Source: Paenibacillus phocaeensis
GTDB taxonomy: Bacteria > Bacillota > Bacilli > Paenibacillales > Paenibacillaceae
Direction: 5' to 3'
NCBI RefSeq assembly: GCF_900021165.1
Contig: NZ_FCOQ01000031.1
Span: forward strand, 1-64,000
DNA length: 64,000 bases
Within the stretch, counting starts at the first letter, position 1. Each line of letters starts with the position of its first letter. Of this stretch, positions 50,446-60,340 are shown piece after piece. Made by a program: the position numbers and the translations under genes. The notes under the pieces are model-generated. The model was not told where the DNA came from. It worked only from the letters and a program-made list of their open reading frames with translations, and ran no database searches.

Positions 50446-51870
50446 TTACGCTCGATGATTCGCCAATTGAGACACTGCCGACTCTTCATGCCTCCCGGTC
50501 TTGGAGGTCGTCACTTCTCCCGCTTCGGAGATTCGAACCCCCGGCGAGTAGCCTTCGATCTCCTTCAGCAGTTGGCTCCCTTCCTCGGCAGTCATCGGTA
50601 CAGGCTGACCCAGCTCGGTTCGATACGGGATCAGCTTGAGCGTGCAATCTCCGCTGCGCGTGCAGGAAGCGGCAAACACCGCCGTTTCCCACGTCTTCGG
50701 GTCTTTGGATTTCGTGAAAATAAAGTTGCCCGTGCTGTAAGCGATCCATTTGCCCTTGTATTGCTCCAGCCCTTGCATCACATGCGGATGGCCGCCGATG
50801 ACCAGGTCAGCCCCCGCATCGATGAAGGCGTGGGCCAGCTCCTGCTGATGATCTTCCAGCTTCGTCGTACGCTCCTTGCCCCAATGGGCGATCACGAGCA
50901 CGAGATCGGCATTGTTCCGCGCGGCTTGAATTGCCTTCAGCGCCGGCTCCGGCACATACGCCGATGCCACCCCCGGTTTGTTCGATCCGGCGACCCATCC
51001 CGGCTCCGGCACGACCCGGCTGAAGCCCAACAAGGCGATCTTGATCCCTTTGCGATCGAAATACACAGGAGCATAAGCTTCTTTGCTGTTCTTGCCGGCG
51101 CCGACATACATCACATGATGCTGCCGCAGCGCCTTCATCGTATCCTGAAGGCCGGATACGCCCTGATCCAGCACATGGTTGTTCGCCAAATTCACCGCAT
51201 CTACGCCGGCCTTGGCCATCGGTCCGATCGCCTTGGGCGGCGACTTGAACACAAAGGTCTTATCCTGTGCCGGCTCCCCGCCGGTCGTCACCGGGGTCTC
51301 CAAATTCAGTACGGTTAAATCGTCGTGCTGGAACAATCCCCGAACGTACTCGAACGGAAGGTCGTATCCCGCCTTCTCTAACCGCTGCTCCACTTTGCCG
51401 GAGAAAATCGTGTCCCCCGCAAAATGAATCAGCAGCCTCTCCTCATCGCTATTATCCTCAACGCCTGAATCCGAGCCGGACGGCGGTTCGGTTATCCCGA
51501 CTTCGCCTTCGTCCGCAGAAGCCCCGTCAACTCCCTCGGTAGAGTTCTCCCCTGAATCCACGCGATCCTGGCCGTCCTCCTTCTCCGTTTCCGTTGTCGC
51601 GGCCCCGCCGTCCTTCGGCTGGGCGTCCGGGGACTGCCCCGTTTGTGCGCCTTCGCCTTCGTCAGGTCGGGTTTCCCCCGTAACGGCCTGGGGCGGCTCC
51701 GTCCCCGCTTCCGGACCGGCCCGGCTGATTCGTTCCTCCATATAAAAGTAAGCTCCCAGCACGAAGATTAAAGTGATGAGAGTCAAGTTAAGCAGGAGCC
51801 ATATCCGGGTTTGACGCCGCCTTTTTTCCTGCTGTTTCTTTTTGTTTTTTTCCGACCTTGGTGGATACAT
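50446..51870 (-). CDS. CapA-like metallophosphatase family, membrane-anchored
   Basis: A 474-residue protein. A signal-anchor (WLLLNLTLITLIFVLGAYFYM) is followed by an acidic, low-complexity linker (~50-145, rich in E, D, G) and then a CapA domain: HFAGDTIFSG, LNLETPVTTGG, NLANNHVLDQG, VIAHWGKE and GGHPHVMQG supply the calcineurin-like metal ligands. CapA acts in poly-gamma-glutamate export or anchoring; no capBC genes are present here, so another role such as wall or spore function is possible. Start ATG after AAAAAGGAG. First gene of the minus run to ABC-F. Confidence 0.88.
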   Translation of the reverse strand: MYPPRSEKNKKKQQEKRRRQTRIWLLLNLTLITLIFVLGAYFYMEERISRAGPEAGTEPPQAVTGETRPDEGEGAQTGQSPDAQPKDGGAATTETEKEDGQDRVDSGENSTEGVDGASADEGEVGITEPPSGSDSGVEDNSDEERLLIHFAGDTIFSGKVEQRLEKAGYDLPFEYVRGLFQHDDLTVLNLETPVTTGGEPAQDKTFVFKSPPKAIGPMAKAGVDAVNLANNHVLDQGVSGLQDTMKALRQHHVMYVGAGKNSKEAYAPVYFDRKGIKIALLGFSRVVPEPGWVAGSNKPGVASAYVPEPALKAIQAARNNADLVLVIAHWGKERTTKLEDHQQELAHAFIDAGADLVIGGHPHVMQGLEQYKGKWIAYSTGNFIFTKSKDPKTWETAVFAASCTRSGDCTLKLIPYRTELGQPVPMTAEEGSQLLKEIEGYSPGVRISEAGEVTTSKTGRHEESAVSQLANHRA

Positions 51871-52049
51871 AACGGACTCCTTTTTAGTTGAAATGAAGCT
51901 AGGAACGATAGCAGCGGAGCGTAATTGGAAGCTCCGTGAGCGGGCGGAAGGCCCGGCGGAATCCCAGATTCGAAGCCGAATCCGCCGCTCTGTATACGCT
52001 TCGTGATCGTAAGCTGACCGTTTGATTTTATTATATCAGGTATCCGTAA

Positions 52050-52086
52050 ATAAATAGAACCCCTCGCCTATTTTGCGGGCAAGGGG
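52050..52086 (-). terminator. Hairpin upstream of capA and downstream-facing to the heme cluster
   Basis: CCCCTTGCCC pairs with GGCGAGGGG, followed on the minus strand by TTCTATTTATTT. It lies 39 nt past the hemY stop. The rest of 51871-52124 has one more stem (GGCGGA..TCCGCC, ~51955-51985) and no gene. Confidence 0.75.
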
Positions 52087-52124
52087 TCAGGAAGTCCTAG
52101 TCTATGGCATTTGCGGAAGGGCCA

Positions 52125-53549
52125 TTAAGCCTGGCTTACCTTCAATTTACCGGCCATCTGCTCCGCCAGCTCCTTCGCCTGTTTGATACAGTCGGGCAGG
52201 CCAACGCCATAGAAGGCTGCTCCGGTCGCGTATACACCGGGGAGCGATTCCTCTAAATCGCGGTTCAGCTTCGCAACCTGCTGCAGATGTCCAACCGGGT
52301 ATTGCGGCATCGATTTCGGCAGGCGGGTAATCTCCGTGAACAACGGGCGAGCCGTGATGTTCATGAGCCGCTTCAAGTCGGCAAGCACGAGCTCCGTCAG
52401 CTCCTCCTCGGGCAGGAACGGCTTCTCTTCGTCACCGGAGCGGCCGACATAGCAGCGCAGCAGCATTTTGTCGTCGGGGCTCGTATGCAGCCACTTGATG
52501 CCGGTCCACGTGCAAGCGGTGATGTTCAGGCCCTCCTTGCGCGGCACCAGGAAGCCTGAGCCGTCGAACAGGCCGGTGACGTCTTTGCGGTCAAAGGCCA
52601 TGACGACGTTCGCGACGGACACGTAGTTGATCGCATCCAGTGCAGCGACATCGACATGCGGCCGCAGCAGATCGGCGGCGGCGAATGCCGGCACCGTGAC
52701 GATCACGTCATCCGCCGGGAGAACCTCGCCCGTGGCGAGTGCGACCTCGTACGCTTCCGGTCCCGTACGGCGGAGTTCCGCCACCTCGGAGTCCAGGCGG
52801 CAGTCGATCTCGCGCAGCGACGATACCAAGCCGTTCACCAGCGTCTTCAAGCCTTTGCGGAACGTCATGAACGCGCTCCGTTTCGTGCCTGTGTGCGTCT
52901 CGACCGGTTTCTTGCCGGTCATCATGCCTTTGATCAAGCTGCCGTATGCCCGTTCGACCTCGCCAAACTGCGGGAAGGTCGACTGCAGGCTCAGCTTGTA
53001 GGTGTCGCCCGCGTAGATGCCGGCGAGCAGCGGCTCGGTTACGTTCTCCAGCACTTCAGCGCCCAGCCGGCGCTCGATAAACATGCCAAGCGACTCATCC
53101 TCCTGGCTTTGCCGCGGCGGCATCACGAGGTCCAGCATCGCCCGGGCTTTCCCGCTCCAGGAGACAAGTCCGCTGCGCAGGAACGGTCCGAGTTCGGTCG
53201 GAATGCCCAGCACCAGCCCTGACGGCATCGGATGCAGTTTGCCGCCGCTGACGATATACGTCTTCTTGGCGTCCGGATTCATCGATACGAGCTCGCCTTC
53301 CAGCCCCAGCTCCTTCGCTAAGTCAATCATCGCCGTCTTGCGGGCCAGGAAAGAATCCGGACCTTTCTCGATGACGAAGTTGTCCTTCTCCAGCGTTTCA
53401 ATTTTGCCGCCCAGGGTGCTGCCTTTTTCCAGCAGCGTAATTTGCGGGGTCAAGCCTTGCTCCGAATAGAACTTGCGAACGTAAAAGGCCGTAGACAGCC
53501 CGGTCAGTCCCCCGCCGATAATGACAACCTTACGCGAAGAATCACGCAT
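52125..53549 (-). CDS. hemY: Coproporphyrinogen III oxidase (protoporphyrinogen oxidase HemY type)
   Basis: A 474-residue FAD enzyme. VVIIGGGLTGLSTAFY is the dinucleotide-binding fold at the N-terminus, GPDSFLARK and a C-terminal GVYATGAAFYGVGLPDCIKQ close the FAD site. In Firmicutes this enzyme (CgoX) oxidises coproporphyrinogen III to coproporphyrin III with oxygen. It is third in hemE-hemH-hemY; its ATG lies four bases after the hemH stop. Confidence 0.93.
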   Translation of the reverse strand: MRDSSRKVVIIGGGLTGLSTAFYVRKFYSEQGLTPQITLLEKGSTLGGKIETLEKDNFVIEKGPDSFLARKTAMIDLAKELGLEGELVSMNPDAKKTYIVSGGKLHPMPSGLVLGIPTELGPFLRSGLVSWSGKARAMLDLVMPPRQSQEDESLGMFIERRLGAEVLENVTEPLLAGIYAGDTYKLSLQSTFPQFGEVERAYGSLIKGMMTGKKPVETHTGTKRSAFMTFRKGLKTLVNGLVSSLREIDCRLDSEVAELRRTGPEAYEVALATGEVLPADDVIVTVPAFAAADLLRPHVDVAALDAINYVSVANVVMAFDRKDVTGLFDGSGFLVPRKEGLNITACTWTGIKWLHTSPDDKMLLRCYVGRSGDEEKPFLPEEELTELVLADLKRLMNITARPLFTEITRLPKSMPQYPVGHLQQVAKLNRDLEESLPGVYATGAAFYGVGLPDCIKQAKELAEQMAGKLKVSQA

Positions 53550-53555
53550 GTCCTC

Positions 53556-54497
53556 TCATCTCTTTTCCCAAGATTTGATAATGACGTCGCTGAGCGCTTC
53601 CATATACAGCGGTTCCGTATTCAGCGATTCGATCCGCTCCAGGCGCATATCCAGCTCTTTGGCGATCGTTTTGGCTTCGATATCCAAGTCATACAGCACT
53701 TCCAAATGATCCGATACGAAGCCGACCGGAGCGACCAGGACATCTTCCACCTGCTCCTCGCTTAAGTCCTTCAGCGTATCCAGAATATCCGGCCCAAGCC
53801 ATGGATCCGCGGTACGACCTGCGCTTTGCCAGGTGAACTGCCAGTTGGTCACACCGGCTTTATCTGCCACGGCCCGGGACGTCTCCAGCAACTGATCCCG
53901 GTACGGGTCGCCCATTTGCAGGATTTTCTCCGGCAAGCTGTGGGCGCTGAACAGCACCCGCACCTGATCGCGCAGAGCCCCCGCCTCCTTGAATTGATCC
54001 AGCTTGGCGGAGACCCGCGCGGCAAACGCCTCGATCAGCTTCGGATGCAAATGATAGCTCTCCACGAATCGCATCGCGACGCCCAGTTCCTGCGCTTTGG
54101 CTTCCGCCCGCTTGATGTATCCGCCGATGCTCATGACGGAATAATGTGGTGCAAGCACGATGCCCACCGCTTCGCGGATCCCGTCCGCCGCCATTTGCGC
54201 TACGCCGTCCTCAATATAAGGCTCGGCATGCTTCAGTCCTTGATAACAAACGAACTCTGTGTCTGTGTCCGCAGACATGCGGTTCAGCGTTTCCTGCAAT
54301 GCGGCAACTTGCTTGTCCGTATTGGCGCGCAGCGGGAATACGCCGCCGACGATCGCCTCATATCGGGCGACCAGCTCCTGGAGCTGCTCCGCGGTTGGTG
54401 GATGACCCCGCCGGATATGCGTATAATACGCTTCGACCTGGTCCAGACTTTGCGGCGTGCCGTAAGACATCACCAATACTCCGATCTTCGATTTCAC
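53556..54497 (-). CDS. hemH: Ferrochelatase (coproporphyrin ferrochelatase)
   Basis: A 313-residue enzyme inserting iron into coproporphyrin III. MSYGTPQSLDQVEAYYTHIR at the start, FSAHSLPEKI with the catalytic histidine, and GFVSDHLEVLYDLD with the second acidic/histidine motif are ferrochelatase signatures. Length matches the soluble Bacillus type. GTG start behind GAGGTGAA. Middle gene of the heme operon. Confidence 0.94.
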   Translation of the reverse strand: MKSKIGVLVMSYGTPQSLDQVEAYYTHIRRGHPPTAEQLQELVARYEAIVGGVFPLRANTDKQVAALQETLNRMSADTDTEFVCYQGLKHAEPYIEDGVAQMAADGIREAVGIVLAPHYSVMSIGGYIKRAEAKAQELGVAMRFVESYHLHPKLIEAFAARVSAKLDQFKEAGALRDQVRVLFSAHSLPEKILQMGDPYRDQLLETSRAVADKAGVTNWQFTWQSAGRTADPWLGPDILDTLKDLSEEQVEDVLVAPVGFVSDHLEVLYDLDIEAKTIAKELDMRLERIESLNTEPLYMEALSDVIIKSWEKR

Positions 54498-54553
54498 GAT
54501 TCCAGTTCACCTCTAGTCGAGAATTGAGTTGCTCTCATATATGGGATATAGCA

Positions 54554-55615
54554 TTACGCTCGCAGCGACGGTTGATGCAGGATCGCTTCAGCGGAATATT
54601 CATGCACGAATTCCGTCAGTTCGCGCAGCTTCTCAAGGGAAGCCTCGGGGAACAAGCCATGTCCCAGGTTAAACACAAACCCGGGGGCCGTTAAGCCATC
54701 GTCGATAATTTCCTTGGCCTGCTGTTTAATAACCTCCATCGGCGCAGTCAAGAGATAGGGATCCAAGTTCCCCTGCATCGCGAACTTTCCGCCTGTCCGG
54801 CGCCGCCCTTCCGCAATCGATACGCGCCAGTCGAGCCCGACGGCGTCGGCGGCGAGGCCGGTCAATGTCGGCAGCAGCTCCCCGGAGCTGACGCCGGGAA
54901 AATAAATTTTCGGTACATCCAAATCCCGAAGTTCGGCAAAAATACGGGTGACCGTCGGGAGTACATACCGTTCGAAATCCTTCGGAGCAAGCGCGCCTAC
55001 CCAGCTGTCGAACAGCTGGAATGCCTTGCCGCCGCTCTCGACATGAGCGCGCAAATAAGCGATGACCATGTCACCCAGCTTGTCCATCAGCTTGAACCAG
55101 GCCTCCGGCTCGCTGTACATCATCGTTTTGGTGCGGATATAGCTCTTGGACGGCTGCCCTTCGATCAGGTAACTGGCAATCGTAAACGGTGCACCGGCAA
55201 AGGTGATGAGCGGAACGTCCAGCTCCTTGTCCAAAATTGCAATCGTCTCCAAAATATGCGATAGATCCTTGTGGACATCAATGGGCTTCAGCCGTTCAAT
55301 GTCCGCCAGCGTACGGATCGGCTGTTCGATGACCGGCCCGATATTCTTCACGATATCGAACTTCACGCCCAGCGAAGCAACCGGATTCATGATGTCGGAA
55401 TATAAAATAGCCGCATCCACACCAAGCTTGCGGACGGGCATCATGGTGATTTCCGCCGCCAGCTCCGGCTGCCGGCAAATCTCCAATAAGCTGTATTTTT
55501 CTTTGATTTTTCGATAATCGGGATCATACCTGCCCGCCTGGCGCATGTACCAGACCGGGAGGCGATCCACCTCCTGCTTTCGCAGGGCCCGGATCAAACG
55601 ATCGTTGTAAACCAA
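54554..55615 (-). CDS. hemE: Uroporphyrinogen decarboxylase
   Basis: A 353-residue enzyme that converts uroporphyrinogen III to coproporphyrinogen III. PVWYMRQAGRYDPDYR near the N-terminus is the substrate-binding signature, and TFAGAPFTIASYLIEG is the second. TTG 55615 is chosen because GGAGG lies eight bases upstream; a TTG at 55630 precedes that site. First gene of hemE-hemH-hemY, with a 56-bp gap to hemH. Confidence 0.95.
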   Translation of the reverse strand: MVYNDRLIRALRKQEVDRLPVWYMRQAGRYDPDYRKIKEKYSLLEICRQPELAAEITMMPVRKLGVDAAILYSDIMNPVASLGVKFDIVKNIGPVIEQPIRTLADIERLKPIDVHKDLSHILETIAILDKELDVPLITFAGAPFTIASYLIEGQPSKSYIRTKTMMYSEPEAWFKLMDKLGDMVIAYLRAHVESGGKAFQLFDSWVGALAPKDFERYVLPTVTRIFAELRDLDVPKIYFPGVSSGELLPTLTGLAADAVGLDWRVSIAEGRRRTGGKFAMQGNLDPYLLTAPMEVIKQQAKEIIDDGLTAPGFVFNLGHGLFPEASLEKLRELTEFVHEYSAEAILHQPSLRA

Positions 55616-55862
55616 GCCGCACGCCTCCAATACTTGTAGAAACCATTTTAAGAATCAATCATTGCTACACTATAAACATTCTAATTTACATTATGCCCTA
55701 CTTAAAAGTAAGTAACAACTGTCACAACGGTAAAACGAATGGCGAACCTATGACAATCGAATGAAGATGCTATGAAGAATGCCCTTGTTTTCCTGCCTCC
55801 GAGCGATAATACTAGTATAACTTTGTTTCATCAGAAGCATCCTAGAGACCCTGCGAAAGGAA

Positions 55863-57092
55863 GTGAAAGCACAATTGAACACCTGGAAGGTTAACCTTAT
55901 TGTGCTTTGGTTCGGACAGTTTCTGGTTAACGCCGGGATGACGATGATCACGCCGTTTCTGTCGCTGTATCTGGCACGGGATCTGCATGTACAGGGAGAG
56001 CAAGCCATCGGACTCTGGGCGGGGATGATCTTTGCCGCGAATTTCGCCACTTCGTTCATCTTCCAGCCGATCTGGGGGAAGCTGGCCGACAAATACGGAC
56101 GCAAAATCATGCTGCTGCGCTCCGGCTTTGGCATGGCTATCGTCATTACGCTGATGGGCTTCGCCACCCAGCCCTGGCACTTGCTTGGCTTGCGGCTGCT
56201 GAACGGAACCATCTCCGGCTTTAACCCGGCTTCCGTGGCGCTGATCTCGGGAACAGCGCCGAAGGAGCGTATGGGCTTTGCGATGGGCACGATCCAGTCC
56301 GGCAACGTGGCCGGCACGATCCTGGGGCCTTTGATCGGCGGACTGATGGCGGAGTGGATCGGGTTCCGGCCGATCTTTTACATCACCGGGGTGCTGCTGT
56401 TTATCGCTTCCCTGCTGGCCCTCCTGTTCGTGCGCGAGAAGTTTGACCGTGAGGAGGCGCTGCATACGCCCCAGCCTTCCGTGCTGCAGGGGTTCCTGGA
56501 GCTGAACAAAACGCCGCAGTTGACCGCCCTGTTCGCCGTGACGTTCCTCTTGCAGTTCGCGATGCTGAGCCCGATGTCGCTGCTGCCTTTATACGTCGAG
56601 AAGCTGCACGGCCAGACCGCTGACGTAGCGTTCTGGGCCGGTTTTGTCAGCGCCGTAACCGGCATCTCCAACATGATCACCTCGCCGATTCTCGGCAAGG
56701 TCAGCGATAAGCTCGGAGCGCATCGCATCCTGACGTTTTGCCTCGTCGGGGCCGCAGCTACGCTGATCCCGCAGGCATTCGTGCATACGGTGTGGCAGTT
56801 GATCGCCATCCGCTTCCTGATGGGCGTGTTCATGGGCGGGCTGCTGCCAAGCGTCAATGCGCTGATCCGCTATTACACGCCGGACGGCATGGAGAGCCGG
56901 GCGTTTGGCTTCAACAGCAGCACGCTGGCCCTCGGCAACATGATGGGCTCGCTGATCGGCGGTTTTCTCGCCGGGTATATCGGCGTCGAGGGGCTGTTCG
57001 TGATCTCCGGCATTCTGCTGCTGATCAATACGCTCTGGGTGCGCCTGAAGCTGTACGCAAGGCCAAAGCCGCGGATGACGGCCCCGAGGTGA
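55863..57092 (+). CDS. MFS multidrug transporter (MdtG/YttB-like)
   Basis: A 409-residue, 12-span transporter. WKVNLIVLWFGQFLVNAGMT and the loop GKLADKYGRK (motif A) identify the drug:H+ antiporter branch; the second half repeats motif A (GKVSDKLGAHR). GTG start at 55863 behind AAAGGA. It is divergent from hemE across 232 bp. Likely exports drugs; no regulator is adjacent. Confidence 0.88.
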   Translation: MKAQLNTWKVNLIVLWFGQFLVNAGMTMITPFLSLYLARDLHVQGEQAIGLWAGMIFAANFATSFIFQPIWGKLADKYGRKIMLLRSGFGMAIVITLMGFATQPWHLLGLRLLNGTISGFNPASVALISGTAPKERMGFAMGTIQSGNVAGTILGPLIGGLMAEWIGFRPIFYITGVLLFIASLLALLFVREKFDREEALHTPQPSVLQGFLELNKTPQLTALFAVTFLLQFAMLSPMSLLPLYVEKLHGQTADVAFWAGFVSAVTGISNMITSPILGKVSDKLGAHRILTFCLVGAAATLIPQAFVHTVWQLIAIRFLMGVFMGGLLPSVNALIRYYTPDGMESRAFGFNSSTLALGNMMGSLIGGFLAGYIGVEGLFVISGILLLINTLWVRLKLYARPKPRMTAPR

Positions 57093-57129
57093 TTTGAGCG
57101 TTTGCGTTTACCTCAAAAATAGCAAGCAA

Positions 57130-57165
57130 CCACAAAAGAGCCGGGAAATCTCCCGGCTCTTGCTG
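57130..57165. terminator. Terminator between MFS and methyltransferase genes
   Basis: AAGAGCCGGGA pairs with TCCCGGCTCTT between convergent genes. Confidence 0.85.
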
Positions 57166-57197
57166 CTTTGGTCTTGGTAAACAGCATAAATTTCTCT

Positions 57198-57962
57198 TCA
57201 TCGCCGGCTTACAATCAGCCGGAGCGCCCCCGTCAGCATAGGCAGCGTCCGGTAGTGTCCGTATTTGCGATCCCATTCGCCGGATTTCAAGGCCTCGGCC
57301 AACCTAATCACGAGACTCTCCTCCGCTCCTTCCGCCAGGAATTGCCATGCCGATTGAGCTTGGCGCACTTCCGGCACCAGAAAGGCCTCCGGACGGCCGT
57401 AAAAGGCTTCCTGGAATCCGTCGATGCAATCGAGCGGAACCCGCACCGGGACAATATGGCCGGAACCTCCCAACACTTCAAGTACCTCAGCCGGTTTCGG
57501 GTAACGCCGATATTCCGCCTCAAGGAGTTCCGGGAAATATTCCGCATTCCAGAATGAGCCCAGCGCATCCGGATCAAAGGTCATAACAACGACGTTGTCC
57601 CGTGTCACTCTTCGCAGTTCTTGCAGCCCTTTGCGTAAATCGGACCAGTGGTGAACGGTCACCATCGCCATTCCCGCATCAAATGCCCCATCGTCAAAAG
57701 GGAGCGCTTCAGCCCGGGCGTTCACGGCCGGCACCGCCCCCCGGACCAACCTCTGTCCCCGCATAACCGCAGAGGGCTCGACTGCGACGACATACCGATC
57801 TTTCGGCTCATAGGAACCGGTGCCCGAACCGACGTTAATGATCGTTTTTGCCTGGCCTAAGGCTTCAAGCACTTGCCGCTCGATCCGAGGATCCGTCCGC
57901 CGGTATCCCGCGTAATTCATCCCGTGCTTATCGAAATCATAGAAGGGGTTCCCGATCTTCAT
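57198..57962 (-). CDS. Class I SAM-dependent methyltransferase
   Basis: A 254-residue methyltransferase. TIINVGSGTGSYEP is the SAM-binding glycine loop, YVVAVEPSAVMRGQR is motif post-I, and FDAGMAMVTVHHWSD is motif IV region. Substrate unknown. The C-terminal half is less conserved. It is divergent from the LysR gene, with a perfect palindrome between them, so LysR may control it. Confidence 0.88.
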   Translation of the reverse strand: MKIGNPFYDFDKHGMNYAGYRRTDPRIERQVLEALGQAKTIINVGSGTGSYEPKDRYVVAVEPSAVMRGQRLVRGAVPAVNARAEALPFDDGAFDAGMAMVTVHHWSDLRKGLQELRRVTRDNVVVMTFDPDALGSFWNAEYFPELLEAEYRRYPKPAEVLEVLGGSGHIVPVRVPLDCIDGFQEAFYGRPEAFLVPEVRQAQSAWQFLAEGAEESLVIRLAEALKSGEWDRKYGHYRTLPMLTGALRLIVSRR

Positions 57963-58051
57963 TCCTGCCTCAGCTCCTTAACGTGGTATTTTTCCTGCTG
58001 AGGTCATTGTAGTTGAAATTAATCCATAAATATAATATATCTTTATGTATA

Positions 58052-58068
58052 AATCATAGATTATGATT
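58052..58068. promoter_or_regulatory. LysR-type operator palindrome
   Basis: AATCATA-GAT-TATGATT is an exact 7-bp inverted repeat and contains T-N11-A, the LysR box pattern. It lies between the methyltransferase and lysR genes. Confidence 0.65.
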
Positions 58069-58092
58069 ATGAATCAAGGAGGATGCCGCGCC

Positions 58093-58983
58093 ATGAATTT
58101 ACACGCCTTGCGGCTGTTCCATGTGATTGCCCAGACCGGCAGCGTCACGCGCGCTTCGGAGCTGCTGAGCATCAGTCAGCCGGCTATCTCCGCTCAGATC
58201 AAAAAGCTGGAACGCGAGTTGGATCTCCCTCTGTTCAGAGCGCAGGGACGCGGCATCGCCTTAAGCGACGGCGGAGAGAAACTGTTTACGTACAGCAAGC
58301 GGTTGTTTGCCGTTGAGCAGCAGATCGAGCGATTTATAGAGGACTACAAAGCCGGGGAGCTGGGCCATATCCGGATGGCCGCTACTTATTTGCCCGCTCA
58401 TTTTCTGATCCCGACTTGGATCGCCAAATTCAAAACGCACTATGAACATACGGAAATGACCATTACCACCACAAATTCAGCGGATGCCTTGAACCAACTG
58501 CTGAATCTGGAGGTCGATTTGGCCGTCTACGGCGGGTTGCCGGAAGCGTACCCCGATTCGATCCAAGCGGAGGAATTGTTCCGGGACGAACTCTGGTTCG
58601 TCGTCTCCCCTCGGCACCGGTATGCAGGTCAGCGCATCAGCTTGCATGACATGGTCAAGGAGCCGTTCGTTATGAGGGAGATCGGCAGCTCCACCCGGGA
58701 GAGATTCATGGCGTTATGCCGGACCTTCAATGCACCGGCGCCGCGAATTGCCCTGCAATTCAACGGATTAAACGAAACGATCCAAGCGGTCATCGCCGGA
58801 TACGGCGCCAGCTTTGTATCGGCGCTGGTGGTGAGGGACGATGTGGAGCGGGGTCAATTGAGCCGGGTATTCGTGGAGCACGTCGACCTGATCAACTCAA
58901 TCTCGGTTTGTACGCGAAAAAATGAACCGCTGTCTCCAGCGGCCCATCGTTTTGTCGAGTTGATTCGAGAAAATCCGTACTGA
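58093..58983 (+). CDS. LysR-family regulator (CysL/CbbR-like)
   Basis: A 296-residue LysR protein. Helix-turn-helix at residues 1-60 (MNLHALRLFHVIAQTGSVTR then SISQPAISAQIKKLERELDL), followed by a periplasmic-binding-like effector domain (FMALCRTFNAPAPRI, AGYGASFVSALVV). ATG 58093 has GGAGG ten bases upstream. It is divergent from the methyltransferase; the palindrome in between suggests autoregulation and control of that gene. Confidence 0.88.
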   Translation: MNLHALRLFHVIAQTGSVTRASELLSISQPAISAQIKKLERELDLPLFRAQGRGIALSDGGEKLFTYSKRLFAVEQQIERFIEDYKAGELGHIRMAATYLPAHFLIPTWIAKFKTHYEHTEMTITTTNSADALNQLLNLEVDLAVYGGLPEAYPDSIQAEELFRDELWFVVSPRHRYAGQRISLHDMVKEPFVMREIGSSTRERFMALCRTFNAPAPRIALQFNGLNETIQAVIAGYGASFVSALVVRDDVERGQLSRVFVEHVDLINSISVCTRKNEPLSPAAHRFVELIRENPY

Positions 58984-58998
58984 CGGCGGTCATTCTGC

Positions 58999-60165
58999 CT
59001 AGGACCACGCTTGCTTGGCGAATTCATAGAAGTCCAGCGCCTCCTCCCAGGAGCCGAAGCCGGCCTGCGCCAGCTTGTCGCTGCCACCGCCTTTGCCATT
59101 ATATGCGGCCAGGTGTTCTTTGAAGAAATCCCCGCAGGAAACAGGGTGACCGCCGCTATGGGCCAACACCACCTTATGCTCGGCTTCCGTCGCTAACAGC
59201 ACCGCCGCCTCGCATTGAGCGGCGAGCTTCTGCGCAAGGCTTTGCAGTTCCTTCAACGGCTTGTCCGCAAAGATGTGGGCGATCCGGCCGCCTTCTTGCT
59301 TGTCCAGCAGCTGGCCTGCCGTGACCTCGTCCAGGGCTTCTTTTAAAGTACTCAACTCGGTCTGCAACTGCTTCTGCTCCATCTCCCATTTATCCAGACG
59401 CTCCAGAATGCCGTCCCGGCTTGTTTTTAACCGGGAAGTCACCGCCCCAAGCGCTTGTTGCTGCTCCCGGAACTCGTTCAGAGCCCGGTAACCGCATTTG
59501 AAATAAATCCGCACGTTTCCTTTCTGCTTCTCGGTCTTCAGCAGCTTAATCAGGCCGATCGCGCCGGTCGCCGAGACATGCGTCCCGCCGCAACCGTTGT
59601 ACTCCACGCCTTCCGTTTCGACGATGCGGACGCGGTCCACCGCCTTCGGCGGCTTGACCAGCGGCAGGCGGGCCGCCGCCTCCCGGGTGACGAAATAACC
59701 GGAGATTTTATGATTCATATAAATATGCCGGTTGGCTTCATCTTCGATGGCGGCAAGCTGCTCCGTTGACAGCTCCGTTTGCTCCACATCGATCGTGCAA
59801 TACTCCTCGCCGAGATGGAAGCTCAGCGTCTTCGCCCCGTGTTTGAGGCATACCGCCGAGAGCAGATGCTGTCCGCTATGCTGCTGCATATGGTCAAACC
59901 GGCGGTCCCAATCGAGCTCGCAGGCGACCTCGCTGGCCTCCGGGAAGCGCTCCAGCTTATGCAGCACCTCCTCCCCTTCGCTGATTACGTCCAGCACGGG
60001 AATGCTGTCAATCCATCCCGTATCGTTCGGCTGTCCTCCCCCATGCGGGTAAAAGGCGCTTGCCTCCAGCACAACGTAAACGCCGTCTTCCCGTTCCAAC
60101 TTGTCCTTGATTCGCGTCGTCCAGCGGGTTAAATAAGCATCCTCAAAATAGAGTCTTGTCGTCAT
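58999..60165 (-). CDS. Alanyl-tRNA editing protein, AlaX-L type
   Basis: A 388-residue trans-editing enzyme that hydrolyses mischarged Ser-tRNA(Ala) or Gly-tRNA(Ala). The zinc site is H96-x3-H100 (HSGQH) and C192/H196 (CGGTH). The N-terminal ~90 residues form the small beta-barrel, and the C-terminal part (DKPLKELQSLAQKLAAQCEA) is DHHA1-like, ending GGGGSDKLAQAGF. The length fits the long AlaX class. The start ATG follows AGAGGGGAA. Convergent with lysR. Confidence 0.9.
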   Translation of the reverse strand: MTTRLYFEDAYLTRWTTRIKDKLEREDGVYVVLEASAFYPHGGGQPNDTGWIDSIPVLDVISEGEEVLHKLERFPEASEVACELDWDRRFDHMQQHSGQHLLSAVCLKHGAKTLSFHLGEEYCTIDVEQTELSTEQLAAIEDEANRHIYMNHKISGYFVTREAAARLPLVKPPKAVDRVRIVETEGVEYNGCGGTHVSATGAIGLIKLLKTEKQKGNVRIYFKCGYRALNEFREQQQALGAVTSRLKTSRDGILERLDKWEMEQKQLQTELSTLKEALDEVTAGQLLDKQEGGRIAHIFADKPLKELQSLAQKLAAQCEAAVLLATEAEHKVVLAHSGGHPVSCGDFFKEHLAAYNGKGGGSDKLAQAGFGSWEEALDFYEFAKQAWS

Positions 60166-60340
60166 CGCAAGCCGGTTCCCCTCTCTACGTTACTATCGTC
60201 TACTATACCGGAAATCCGCCCTATTTTGCACCATTTCGCGATCTTGCGGTCTCATCCCCAAACCGGTCACAAGCTGCGGTTCCTATGCTAAACTTGGAGA
60301 ACCATTTCCGAGAATAAACGTAAGGAGTCGTGACAAAGCC

